DNA of 14,627 nucleotides from CAYFMS01 sp964462325 (GCA_964462325.1 CAYWYQ010000018.1:1-14627); one strand, 5' to 3'; positions 6,531 to 14,118 are shown, counted from the stretch's first letter. Made by a program: numbers and translations. Notes: a model not told the origin generated them from the letters alone.

Positions 6531-7168
6531 AGTTCTGATCCTGTTATTACATCTAGTAATTCACGTAATTCGTTTTCAATCACCATGCCGGTAAAGCGCT
6601 CATCATTGATAATCAGTGTTGGTGGAGCGGTTACTTCTAAATCCTCAGCCTCCTCTATCGACGTGTTAATGAGTTCCTTGATAGAATCATCTTTTAAGCA
6701 ACGGTTGAATTTATGTGCGCGGAGTCCTAGCATTGCAGCAACATCTTGATACATATTTGATCCAAGTTCATTCTGATTCGCAAGAAGAAGGTCATGAAAA
6801 TCCCAAAATGCACCTTGCTCATTTGCGCAGTGCGCAGCGATAGATGCATTTGTTGATTCAGGATTCAAGGAATCATTTGGTATATCCTTCCAAATAAGCG
6901 TTATATTATAGTCTTTTACAATACGTTTTAGCGCTGAGGACATTTCCCTGCAGGTTGGGCAAGTGAAATTACTGTAAAGAACCAATACGGCATCTGGATT
7001 AAAACTACCCAAATACGGATCACTTCCACGAATGACAGGTTCTTCTATGGTGTCTAAATCTGTAAAAATGACTTCATCTCTGTCGAACAAAGCTACGATC
7101 ATGACAATGAAGATCAAAGAAGCGACGCAGACGGAAAATAGTAAGATGAGTTTTATAGATCGTGGCAT
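6527..7168 (-). CDS. Membrane-anchored DsbA-like thiol oxidoreductase, 213 aa
   Basis: A single N-terminal membrane helix (about 5-28) is followed by a thioredoxin-fold domain outside the cell membrane. The active site is C70-P-T-C73 in NFTCPTCREM, after the strand AVLVLYSNF. The cis-proline loop is TAPPTLII (P183 before T184). The helical insertion between (AAHCANEQGAFWDFHDLLLANQ) is typical of the DsbA/BdbD-type thioredoxin_4 family, which introduces or isomerises disulfides in exported proteins. Start: TAA of the preceding gene, one T, then ATG (TAAtATG), so translation is coupled and no Shine-Dalgarno is seen. Its stop overlaps the start of the 18-cysteine exported protein, the likely substrate. 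No DsbB/VKOR partner is seen in the window. Confidence 0.9.
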   Translation of the reverse strand: MPRSIKLILLFSVCVASLIFIVMIVALFDRDEVIFTDLDTIEEPVIRGSDPYLGSFNPDAVLVLYSNFTCPTCREMSSALKRIVKDYNITLIWKDIPNDSLNPESTNASIAAHCANEQGAFWDFHDLLLANQNELGSNMYQDVAAMLGLRAHKFNRCLKDDSIKELINTSIEEAEDLEVTAPPTLIINDERFTGMVIENELRELLDVITGSEL

Positions 7169-7169
7169 A

Positions 7170-8378
7170 TTAACGTAATCGTAGTGTGTTTAATCGATTA
7201 AATTCATCAGTAAAATATAGGGTTGTTTGGTCCGCAGAAACGGAAAGATTTGTCATTGTTACGTCTACAACAGGTTCCGCAAGAAGTGTTGATCGTCCCG
7301 TAAGAAGATTGATTTCATAGACATCATCTGCAGATTCGCTGAGTCGATAATCGTATCCCTGAAAATCAGGTATTGTTTTTGGAACAGCGCAGATAAGGAA
7401 TGTATCATCTCGGAATGCACATTTCTCGATCCAGGTAGCAACGCCAAGATCTTTACGTTCTTCTCCAATCTCATCTCCCGTTGCTTTTACATACCAAAGG
7501 CTCGGACGTTCACGATTGGCTGGGTTTGATGTTGAATAGACGAGATGTTGCCCAAGGGGAGTCCATTTTGCAGAAAAGTTTGTTCCATCAACGATAATAC
7601 TTCCTGGGGCATCTCCATTCTGATCGATGAGTAATACGGCGCGTCTTCCAAAGCCTGCTTGAGCCTGACCGGTATTTGAGAGGGCAAGAAATTCACCATT
7701 TGGAGACCACATGACATCTACCTTTCCTTCATTTGGTCCTAATTCTGCAACTGATCTTGCCTGTGTTCCATTTGTATTCATCACAACAAGCTGACCATTA
7801 TTTGGATCAGCGATTGCTTTTCCGATCAATTCATCCCCTTGCGGTGAAAAGCCAAAATCTTCCCAATGTGATGGCATGGTAATCTGTCGCCCTTCGTCGA
7901 GATTATAGAGAATATTGCTTCCATCAGGAAATTCTAGAATAGCCGATTCAGCATCTTGACTAAAGAGAACAGATTCTGCTCCTAGGAATTTTGCATCGGA
8001 AATAGGAAGAACGCGTCCATCGGCATCTATGGAATAAAATCGGCCGTCATTTGGATCATAATATCCTATTGAATTTCCAATAATAGAAGGGGAGACAACG
8101 GAGCTGGTGGTGAGCCTTGTGGTGAGTGTGACATCTCCTCTTGCGATAGCGGAAGGCGTGAGCCCTGTTGGTTCTGTTATATCTTCTGAAACGATTATAT
8201 CTTCTTCCCGATCTAAAGAGGGGGTGAGTATACCTGCCTCAAGCTCAGATTCTATTTCTTCTTTGATGAGCTCAGCTTCTGGTTTAAAGAAGATATAAAA
8301 GAGAATAAAACCAATCGTTGACGCGACGACGGCGAAGGCGAGGACTTGAAGAGCAAATTTTACGCGTGGTGACATCAT
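7170..8378 (-). CDS. Membrane-anchored beta-propeller (TolB/WD40-like) protein, 402 aa
   Basis: An N-terminal helix (about residues 8-31, LQVLAFAVVASTIGFILFYIFF) anchors an acidic linker and a long extracytoplasmic domain. The latter shows repeated propeller blades: GNSIGYYDPNDGRFYSID, DVMWSPNGEFLALSN, SAKWTPLGQHLVYST, NLSVSADQTTLYFTD. The WSPNGE/FSPQGD turns match TolB- or PD40-type repeats. Only two cysteines (WIEKCAFRDDTFLICAV) are present and could form a disulfide. It is the centre of a coupled set: 4 nt (TGAtcctATG) after the upstream membrane protein and 1 nt before the DsbA-like gene. Likely a scaffold or substrate-binding factor for the exported protein two genes on; no catalytic residues are seen. 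ATG 8378 or 8375 (MM) may be used. Confidence 0.8.
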   Translation of the reverse strand: MMSPRVKFALQVLAFAVVASTIGFILFYIFFKPEAELIKEEIESELEAGILTPSLDREEDIIVSEDITEPTGLTPSAIARGDVTLTTRLTTSSVVSPSIIGNSIGYYDPNDGRFYSIDADGRVLPISDAKFLGAESVLFSQDAESAILEFPDGSNILYNLDEGRQITMPSHWEDFGFSPQGDELIGKAIADPNNGQLVVMNTNGTQARSVAELGPNEGKVDVMWSPNGEFLALSNTGQAQAGFGRRAVLLIDQNGDAPGSIIVDGTNFSAKWTPLGQHLVYSTSNPANRERPSLWYVKATGDEIGEERKDLGVATWIEKCAFRDDTFLICAVPKTIPDFQGYDYRLSESADDVYEINLLTGRSTLLAEPVVDVTMTNLSVSADQTTLYFTDEFNRLNTLRLR

Positions 8379-8382
8379 AGGA

Positions 8383-9084
8383 TCAAAGCAGCCAAGAAAA
8401 GAGATTAAGTATATATCCCAAAGGAGAGGAGAAGAGTGATATATAGTAGTATAGCAAAGTGAAGAGTCCAGCGATCACGGCAAAAACCATAATCCAGATC
8501 AATGTGTTAAGTGCATGATAAAACCAGCCATATAATCCACGCCAAGAAGTGAAATTAAAGGCAGGTGGCAGAAGTGTTTTTGTCGCGGTGCTAGCTGTGC
8601 TCGATCCCATCATACGGTCGAGGGGAAGTATAGTTCTGAAAAACTGAAACCAAGAAATAAGTGTTCCTAAAATAAATGTAAGAGGATTTAAACTAAATGT
8701 TTTAAATCCAGCCCAAAACCAAGAAGTTTTATCTGAAATCTGATTGAGGGCAATTTGTTCGACAGATTTTTGTTTGATGCGTGCACGGCGCTGTGCCCTG
8801 TACAATGAGGTCTTTGATGTTTGCGGAATTGAAGTAGGTTTTTGAGCGAATCGTGGTGCATTTCTTCGCTCCTGTATTCTTTGTGCGGAAAATTCAGCCC
8901 GACTCATCGTTACGTCATTTTCTTGTTCTTGTATTGTTTTTCGATCAGCAAAAAGCTCAGACTCCCGAATCGGTTGCGTATTCGGCGGTCTTTTTTGGGA
9001 ATTCTGTTCTTGAGCTATTCGTCTACTCTGCGTAATAGAGGCACGAATCGCGGCAGGTGATGGCGATGAAATTGGTCCGACCAT
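8383..9084 (-). CDS. Membrane protein with long polar N-terminus, unknown function, 233 aa
   Basis: I do not recognise it. Residues 1-115 are polar, rich in Gln, Arg and Ser and low in order (AQEQNSQKRPPNTQPIRES), with a basic stretch RAQRRARIKQK near 96-106. Hydrophobic segments follow at about 132-153 (LTFILGTLISWFQFF) and 190-215, with an aromatic-rich tail SPLGYILNLFSWLL. The basic stretch before the first helix suggests a cytoplasmic N-terminus. ATG 9084 has AGGAG 3 nt upstream, the only clear Shine-Dalgarno in this part of the cluster, and a TATACT -10-like element at 9093-9098. This may be the first gene of a subunit that continues through 5220. The context suggests a membrane partner of the propeller and VirB2-like proteins. 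Confidence 0.7.
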   Translation of the reverse strand: MVGPISSPSPAAIRASITQSRRIAQEQNSQKRPPNTQPIRESELFADRKTIQEQENDVTMSRAEFSAQRIQERRNAPRFAQKPTSIPQTSKTSLYRAQRRARIKQKSVEQIALNQISDKTSWFWAGFKTFSLNPLTFILGTLISWFQFFRTILPLDRMMGSSTASTATKTLLPPAFNFTSWRGLYGWFYHALNTLIWIMVFAVIAGLFTLLYYYISLFSSPLGYILNLFSWLL

Positions 9085-9092
9085 GCACTCCT

Positions 9093-9121
9093 AGTATACC
9101 TCAAGTCTTCACAGGATCGAA
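9093..9121 (-). promoter_or_regulatory. Possible internal promoter before the 8383-9084 gene
   Basis: On the minus strand TTCGAT (9116-9121) and TATACT (9093-9098) are 17 nt apart, in the 50-nt gap after the clpC-like stop. The -10 is good but the -35 is poor. It could give the five downstream envelope genes expression independent of lemA-htpX-clpC. Confidence 0.35.
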
Positions 9122-9134
9122 TGTTTGACCCACA

Positions 9135-11546
9135 CTATATACGATCAATGTCTATCGAATCTTTCTTGGTTTTAATACGGATGCCAGATATCGTTTTAGA
9201 CTGAAGGATGAGATCCGCAATACGGTGCTCAATCATTGTTTCAAGTGTACGTTTTATTTCTCGTGCTCCGTAAATAGCATTACTCGAGGTTGCGAGTTTT
9301 TTTGCAGTACTTTTTGAGTATTTACAAACAATACCAATGTGTTTTAGTCGATTTACAAGATCATCAAGTAGGAGAACAGCGATTTGTTCTCGGTGTTCAA
9401 GAGAAAGTGGATTGAAGATGCAAGTATGCCTTATTCTATTCAGGAATTCACGAGAGAACTGTTCCTTTAGCTCTGTTTGAATACGTGATTCTGTTTGGTC
9501 GTTTTCTCCAAAACCAAGTGATCCCTTTTCAAATACGGCAGATCCGGTATTTGATGTAAAAATAATAATCGTATTCCGGAAATTAATTTGTCGACCTGTT
9601 GCATCGGTAATAATTCCATTATCAAGAATTTGAAGAATAGCGTTATGAACATCACGATGGGCTTTTTCAATTTCATCAAATAGGACGATGCTATGAGGAT
9701 ACTGTTTTACATAGTCAGTTAATTTAGATGCTTCACGGTATCCAATATATCCAGCCGGAGAGCCAAATAATTTACTGACAGTAAACGGAGCAGAAAATTC
9801 ACCCATATCCAACCGTAAAAAATGTTGACGGCTACCAAATAATTCCGTTGCAAGCGCTTGAGCGAGTGCCGTTTTTCCAACACCACTCGGTCCCAAAAAG
9901 AACAGGGAAGTCAGTGGCTGATTCGTGTCATGGAATCCTAGTTTTGCTCGAATAATTGCACGCGCAACTTGATCGATAACCGCATCTTGACCGATGATTT
10001 GTTTCTTTAGCGCCTGACACAACTGAGCAAGATTATTCTGATTTGCAATAGTAATATCCTTACCGATTATTCGACCAATAGCATGCGTAATGTGACTTTT
10101 TTGAATTTTTTTCTTCGGAGGAATGAGGGGTTCTGTATTTTTTTCGAGCTCCTTTTTTATCTCGGACTCTCGAATTTTGTATTCTTGCGCTTTTTGAAAT
10201 TGTTCTTTAACAGCAGCCTCTTGTTTCTTTGTTTGGATTTCTTTTAATTCTATATTTAGCTTCTCTGTCCGTTCTTCGTCGGGTTCGATAATAGGGTCTC
10301 CGATTGCGGATCCGACCTCGTCCAATATATCAATGGCTTTATCAGGAAATTGCTTATCACTAATGTAGGTGCTTGTTAGTTCAATGGCAGACCAAATTGA
10401 ATCATCTTCATAGGTAACATTATGATGTTCCTCATAGTATGGAAGCACACCTTTTACTATTTGATAGGTTTCTTCTTTTGAGGGTTCATGTACGCGAATA
10501 GGGAGAAAACGTCTTTCCATGGCTCCATCAGTCTCTATATGTTTTTTGAATTCTGCGGGAGTTGTTGCGCCTATGCATCTCACATTTCCACGTGCGAGCG
10601 CCGGTTTAAGAATATTAGCGGCGTCGAGAGAACCGCTTGCGGCACCTGCACCCATGAGTGTATGAATCTCATCAATGAAAAGAACAACATGCTCGTCGTC
10701 CTCAATCTCTTCCAGCAATTGACGTAATCGAGACTCGAATTCACCTCTATACATGGTGCCTGCAAGAAGAGAGGTAAGACTCAGCTCATGGATCTTTATC
10801 CGGTGCAGATGTGGAGGGACCTCTTTTTCGAATATACGTTTTGCAAGCCCTTCTACTATGGCGGTTTTCCCGACGCCTGGCTCACCAATTAGTACGGGGT
10901 TGTTCTTGGTTCTTCTTCCCAAAATATGAATAATGCGTTCTATTTCATTATCTCGACCTATAACGCTATCAATCGTCATTGCCCTTTCTTTTGATGTAAG
11001 TTCTTCTGTGAAATATTCAAGTGCAGGTGCATCACTTACTTTTTCTTCTTCTTTTATTGTCGCCCCACCTTCAATTGCCGTGAGGGCACTATTGGTATTT
11101 GGAAAATGTGATGTGGTTGAAAGAATGGTATTGAGTGTAGAATTAATGAGAATGGTATCGATATCAAACGTTTCAAAGTAAGAGGCAAGTGAGGAGGATT
11201 TTACCTGTATCATTGCCGACAAAAGATGTTCAGTACCGACATACCTATGTTCGTAGATATTTGCAATTAAGACTGCCTTTTCAATCATGCGCTTAGAATT
11301 GGCAGAAAGAATTGGGATGGTTTTTTCTTCTGTAGATTTTGTATTACAGGCAAGAAGGAGGCTTTCTGCATCTGCTCCTGCTTTTTGTAGTACGTCAGAG
11401 GCGATACATCCTTGTTGACCAGAAAGCGCCCATAATAAATGGATGGGCTCGATATGAGCACCTTGTTTTTCAACAACAAGTGTTAATGCTCTTGTAAGAA
11501 CACTTTTTAGATGATCGGTAAATTTTGCGATAATGTCATTCTGCAT
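9135..11546 (-). CDS. clpC: ClpC/ClpA-type AAA+ unfoldase, 803 aa
   Basis: An Hsp100 ATPase with two AAA+ modules that unfolds proteins, usually for ClpP. Order: Clp N-domain (about 1-140) with the double repeat; first module with Walker A GEPGVGKT (221-228), Walker B VVLFIDEIHTLMGAG and arginine-finger region GAMERRFLPIRV; a short coiled middle segment around KQEAAVKEQFQKAQEYKIRE (ClpC-size, much shorter than ClpB's); second module with Walker A GPSGVGKT (552-559), Walker B SIVLFDEIEKAH; C-terminal domain. In the second module the loop GSLGFGEN contains LGF, comparable with the ClpP-docking IGF/LGF loop, so partnership with ClpP is likely although no clpP is in view. It starts 3 nt after the htpX stop (TAAcaaATG), without Shine-Dalgarno, so coupled translation is likely. 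ClpC is preferred over ClpB by the middle segment and loop. Confidence 0.92.
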   Translation of the reverse strand: MQNDIIAKFTDHLKSVLTRALTLVVEKQGAHIEPIHLLWALSGQQGCIASDVLQKAGADAESLLLACNTKSTEEKTIPILSANSKRMIEKAVLIANIYEHRYVGTEHLLSAMIQVKSSSLASYFETFDIDTILINSTLNTILSTTSHFPNTNSALTAIEGGATIKEEEKVSDAPALEYFTEELTSKERAMTIDSVIGRDNEIERIIHILGRRTKNNPVLIGEPGVGKTAIVEGLAKRIFEKEVPPHLHRIKIHELSLTSLLAGTMYRGEFESRLRQLLEEIEDDEHVVLFIDEIHTLMGAGAASGSLDAANILKPALARGNVRCIGATTPAEFKKHIETDGAMERRFLPIRVHEPSKEETYQIVKGVLPYYEEHHNVTYEDDSIWSAIELTSTYISDKQFPDKAIDILDEVGSAIGDPIIEPDEERTEKLNIELKEIQTKKQEAAVKEQFQKAQEYKIRESEIKKELEKNTEPLIPPKKKIQKSHITHAIGRIIGKDITIANQNNLAQLCQALKKQIIGQDAVIDQVARAIIRAKLGFHDTNQPLTSLFFLGPSGVGKTALAQALATELFGSRQHFLRLDMGEFSAPFTVSKLFGSPAGYIGYREASKLTDYVKQYPHSIVLFDEIEKAHRDVHNAILQILDNGIITDATGRQINFRNTIIIFTSNTGSAVFEKGSLGFGENDQTESRIQTELKEQFSREFLNRIRHTCIFNPLSLEHREQIAVLLLDDLVNRLKHIGIVCKYSKSTAKKLATSSNAIYGAREIKRTLETMIEHRIADLILQSKTISGIRIKTKKDSIDIDRI

Positions 11547-11549
11547 TTG

Positions 11550-12167
11550 TTATATGTTTCGTAGTTTCGAAATGCGTTCATTGATAGGTGGATGCGTACT
11601 GAATAGAGAGGTAAAGAATCCAACTTTTTTCTTTTTATCACCCTTGAATGGATCTGAGATATATAAATGTGCGGTTGCGTGATTTGCTCGCTTTAACTTT
11701 GGTCCATCACTGATTTTTTGTAAGGCGGATATTAATCCGTCAGCGTGTCTTGTAAGCATGATAGCGGAAGCATCAGCAAGGTACTCTCTTGTTCTTGAAA
11801 CAGCAAGTTTTATAATTTGTGCAATAAACGGAGCAAGTATTCCAAGCACAAGTCCAGCGATCATTGCAATAAGAAATGCCTGATTATTTTTNNNNNNNNN
11901 NNNNNNNNNNNNNNNNNNNNNNNNNNNNNNNNNNNNNNNNNNNNNNNNNNNNNNNNNNNNNNNNNNNNNNNNNNNNNNNNNNNNNNNNNNNTAAAAACTA
12001 ATCAGACAATAGAAAACAGCAAAGATGGTTCCGAAGATGAGTGATGCGATTGGATCAACTTCAAACATCGCACCAAGTACAATGAAGAGCAGAATGGCAA
12101 ATACAGAAAAAACAGTGAGGAGTACCCACGTCTTACGTTTATTGGATGATATTTCTTCGTAGAGCAT
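11550..12167 (-). CDS. htpX: HtpX-like membrane zinc protease (M48), interrupted by an assembly gap
   Basis: HtpX degrades damaged membrane proteins. The left flank shows the typical N-terminus MLYEEISSNKRKTW and two membrane helices to about residue 58. The right flank has a further helix pair, the third zinc-ligand region SRTREYLADASAIMLTR, and the diagnostic ending ATAHLYISDPF … FSTHPPINERISKLR. The HExxH zinc site itself is not visible: it falls in the 100-N gap at 11892-11991. HtpX proteins run to about 290-300 residues, but the visible codons make only about 171, so some 120 residues are missing. There is no Shine-Dalgarno at ATG 12167. A bidirectional terminator separates it from lemA; LemA and HtpX genes are neighbours in many bacteria. 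Confidence 0.92.
   Translation of the reverse strand: MLYEEISSNKRKTWVLLTVFSVFAILLFIVLGAMFEVDPIASLIFGTIFAVFYCLISFXXXXXXXXXXXXXXXXXXXXXXXXXXXXXXXXXXKNNQAFLIAMIAGLVLGILAPFIAQIIKLAVSRTREYLADASAIMLTRHADGLISALQKISDGPKLKRANHATAHLYISDPFKGDKKKKVGFFTSLFSTHPPINERISKLRNI
11892..11991. other. Assembly gap of 100 N
   Basis: Exactly 100 N, the usual placeholder for a gap of unknown size. It lies within htpX and hides the catalytic HExxH segment. The flanks stay in the same frame, so an intact gene requires a true gap length of 1 modulo 3. Confidence 0.99.
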
Positions 12168-12173
12168 AGTTTA

Positions 12174-12200
12174 AAAAGCCTCAGATTGACTGAGGCTTTT
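12174..12200 (-). terminator. Bidirectional hairpin terminator between lemA and htpX
   Basis: AAAAGCCTCAG-attga-CTGAGGCTTTT is an 11-bp perfect stem with A and T runs on both sides, so it can work on either strand. It begins 3 nt after the lemA stop and ends 7 nt before the htpX ATG, which suggests partial termination that sets the lemA to htpX ratio. Confidence 0.88.
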
Positions 12201-12202
12201 AT

Positions 12203-12757
12203 TTAAAATTTTACTTCTGGCGTTTTATTTACCTCATCTGGCGCATCGAAGAAATCTCGATGTTTAAAGCCGAGCATCCCAGCAAATATATTGGTTGGGA
12301 ATACTTGTTGCTTTGTATTGAAGTCTCGAACCTGTCCATTGTAGAACCGTCTTGCAGACTGAATTTTATCTTCTGCATCAACAAGTTCACGTTGCAGGTG
12401 CAAGAAATTATCAGATGCTTTCAAATCTGGGTAATCTTCTGCAACCGCGAAGAGGCTTTTTAGCGTATCAGTTAGCATATTTTCCGCCTGTGCATGTGCA
12501 CCCGGAGTTTTTGCATTCATTGCCTGATTACGCGCTTCTGTTACTTTCGTGAATACGGAATCTTCATGTTTTGCATATCCTTTAACCGTATTTACAAGAT
12601 TTGGAATAAGGTCGTATCGGCGCTTTAATTGAACTTCGATATCTGACCACGCTTCATCAACACGATTTCTTAATCCGATGAGGCCATTAAAGACCGCAAT
12701 AAGCCATAGTCCAATAAGAGCGACGACGACTAATACAATAATAAGAGCTACAGACAT
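12203..12757 (-). CDS. lemA: LemA family protein, 184 aa
   Basis: An N-terminal membrane helix (about 3-24) is followed by the conserved LemA core NRVDEAWSDIEVQLKRRYDLIPNLVNTVKGYAKHE (near residues 32-66), a coiled helical bundle with LQRELVDAEDKIQSARRFYNGQVRDFN, and the ending FPTNIFAGMLGFKHRDFF. LemA forms a membrane-attached helical bundle; its biochemical role is unclear, but it is often encoded next to HtpX-type proteases, as here. The length is standard. No Shine-Dalgarno precedes ATG 12757; a promoter at 12786-12815 gives a leader of roughly 20 nt. It is the first gene of the long minus-strand cluster. Confidence 0.97.
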   Translation of the reverse strand: MSVALIIVLVVVALIGLWLIAVFNGLIGLRNRVDEAWSDIEVQLKRRYDLIPNLVNTVKGYAKHEDSVFTKVTEARNQAMNAKTPGAHAQAENMLTDTLKSLFAVAEDYPDLKASDNFLHLQRELVDAEDKIQSARRFYNGQVRDFNTKQQVFPTNIFAGMLGFKHRDFFDAPDEVNKTPEVKF

Positions 12758-12785
12758 AATGATAAAATAGTAATATTATGCATGC

Positions 12786-12815
12786 ATAGTAACCTTATTA
12801 CGTCTTTTGCGTCAA
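12786..12815 (-). promoter_or_regulatory. Putative promoter of lemA and the downstream cluster
   Basis: On the minus strand TTGACG (12810-12815) and TACTAT (12786-12791) are 18 nt apart (TTACTA with 17 nt is an equal choice). Start would be near 12779. It is back to back with the promoter of the divergent DGQHR gene. Confidence 0.55.
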
Positions 12816-12848
12816 TACGCTTCACTGTGTTTTCTTACATGATATAGG

Positions 12849-12877
12849 TTGACAAGTTGTCTGATTCATGATTAAAT
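12849..12877 (+). promoter_or_regulatory. Promoter of the DGQHR gene
   Basis: Consensus TTGACA (12849-12854), 17-nt spacer, TTAAAT (12872-12877). The start is expected near 12884. The leader then begins with a hairpin (TTCTTC-atgct-GAAGAA, 12888-12904) and ends with a strong GGAGG site. Confidence 0.72.
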
Positions 12878-12925
12878 GTCTCCTCGATTCTTCATGCTGA
12901 AGAAGTTGAGAATTTGGAGGAAAAA

Positions 12926-14053
12926 ATGGCACAAGCCAAACGTAAAGCAATGGATGTGATTGAGCTGCCCGAGGTGCGTACGCGCAAGGGGGGTGGTGGG
13001 GTTACATTCTACGACTTTCACCTGGATGCGGAAAAGCTCGCAGAGCTCGGTCAAGTCATCCGTTACGAGGATGATACCGAGTCGGGCATTCAGCGCGGTC
13101 GAAAGGATCGACATGTTGAAGCGATTGCGAAAGCGATTCGAGAGGGGGTTCCTTTCTCGGATAGCATCACGGTCAATTTGACCGGGAAGTGGATCTACGA
13201 CGAGGATCTCGGTGAGTTGCTCGGAGAGGTCGGCCGCAATGGAGACGTTGCGGCATACATCGAACTCATCGACGGTCAGCATCGCATGCTTGCATGCAAG
13301 TTGCTGATGGAGTCTGGGGATAAAGATGATCTCAAGGCGGTTCGTGGCGTTGTTTTTACCGTCATGGCGGTGCGTAATGCGGATGACAAGCTTCGTAGGC
13401 AGTTGTTCCGACAGCAGGATTTGCGCATGGGTATCGATTCGGCCCTTGCGCTCGTCATTCGGGCAAAGGATGGCGAATTTCGGAATGACACAGAACGCAA
13501 TGCCTGGAATATGGCAATTCGAATCAATGAGGCCGACGGCCCCATGAAGGGTCGAATCATGTTCGAGGAGTCTCGTGATTCGAAGGGACACAAGACGGAA
13601 AAACCGGGTCACTTCAATATCCGGTCGCTCATGAGTGCTCTCAAGTCTGCAACGAGTAACTCGAAGAGCAGTATTCTTGCTCAGTACAGTCTCGAGGAAA
13701 GGGAGCAGGTTGTGATCAACGCCTTCTCGGCAATGAATCACTGCTTCAGTCGTTTCTTGAATCCGAAGCATTTTCTCGGGGAGACGATCGGTATTTGTAC
13801 CATCATCGTCCTGATGTCGAAGGATGGAGAAATCCACAATCGTGTTGCGCGTCTGTCTGATCGAGATTCGACCGTTCTCGAGATGTACTCGGTCGAAAAT
13901 CTGCAGAAGGTGTTTCACGTTGCGGCGCAGAAGAAGTTCCGATGGAAGCCGCGTAGCGACAAGGGGCGTTACCAGATCAATCCGTATGACATTGCGGAGC
14001 GTCTGAATAACTTCATTCGTCGCTTTTGGGACAGTGTCTATTCTGACGAATAG
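12926..14053 (+). CDS. DGQHR-domain protein (DndB-like), 375 aa
   Basis: The start is ATG 12926 with GGAGG 5 nt upstream; an in-frame TTG at 12914 overlaps the ribosome-binding site. The diagnostic motif IDGQHR (DGQHR at 116-120) follows an I-Q-R (55-57) and the helix RHVEAIAKAIREG with PFSDSITVNL, the arrangement of the DGQHR/DndB family with a ParB-like core. DndB is a regulator of DNA phosphorothioation, and other DGQHR proteins sit in mobile or defence contexts; activity here is unknown. No dnd genes are visible. Where DndB proteins carry an N-rich INxxQ segment, this one reads FRQQDLRMGIDSALAL. GC is about 52-55% against about 40% around it, and promoter and ribosome-binding site are far closer to consensus than its neighbours', suggesting horizontal gain. 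It ends in its own terminator. Confidence 0.85.
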   Translation: MAQAKRKAMDVIELPEVRTRKGGGGVTFYDFHLDAEKLAELGQVIRYEDDTESGIQRGRKDRHVEAIAKAIREGVPFSDSITVNLTGKWIYDEDLGELLGEVGRNGDVAAYIELIDGQHRMLACKLLMESGDKDDLKAVRGVVFTVMAVRNADDKLRRQLFRQQDLRMGIDSALALVIRAKDGEFRNDTERNAWNMAIRINEADGPMKGRIMFEESRDSKGHKTEKPGHFNIRSLMSALKSATSNSKSSILAQYSLEEREQVVINAFSAMNHCFSRFLNPKHFLGETIGICTIIVLMSKDGEIHNRVARLSDRDSTVLEMYSVENLQKVFHVAAQKKFRWKPRSDKGRYQINPYDIAERLNNFIRRFWDSVYSDE

Positions 14054-14085
14054 GCGCCAAGGCCGATAGAGGGTCCCGAACAACT

Positions 14086-14118
14086 CCGCCTAAGTCATGC
14101 AGGCTCAGGCGGTTTTTT
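14086..14118 (+). terminator. Intrinsic terminator of the DGQHR gene
   Basis: CCGCCT (14086-14091) pairs with AGGCGG (14107-14112), extended past an A-C mismatch by AG/CT, and is followed by TTTTTT. It lies about 32 nt after the stop and about 17 nt before the next promoter, so the two genes are separate units. Confidence 0.85.

Noticed and set aside
11892..11991. Broken htpX pseudogene
   Set aside because: The interruption is an N run, both flanks are in the same frame and the conserved C-terminus is intact, so this is an assembly gap.
12872..14083. 403-aa minus-strand open frame covering the DGQHR gene
   Set aside because: The plus strand has the DGQHR motif, a consensus promoter and GGAGG; the antisense frame is open because of the high GC of the region and shows no domain or ribosome-binding site.
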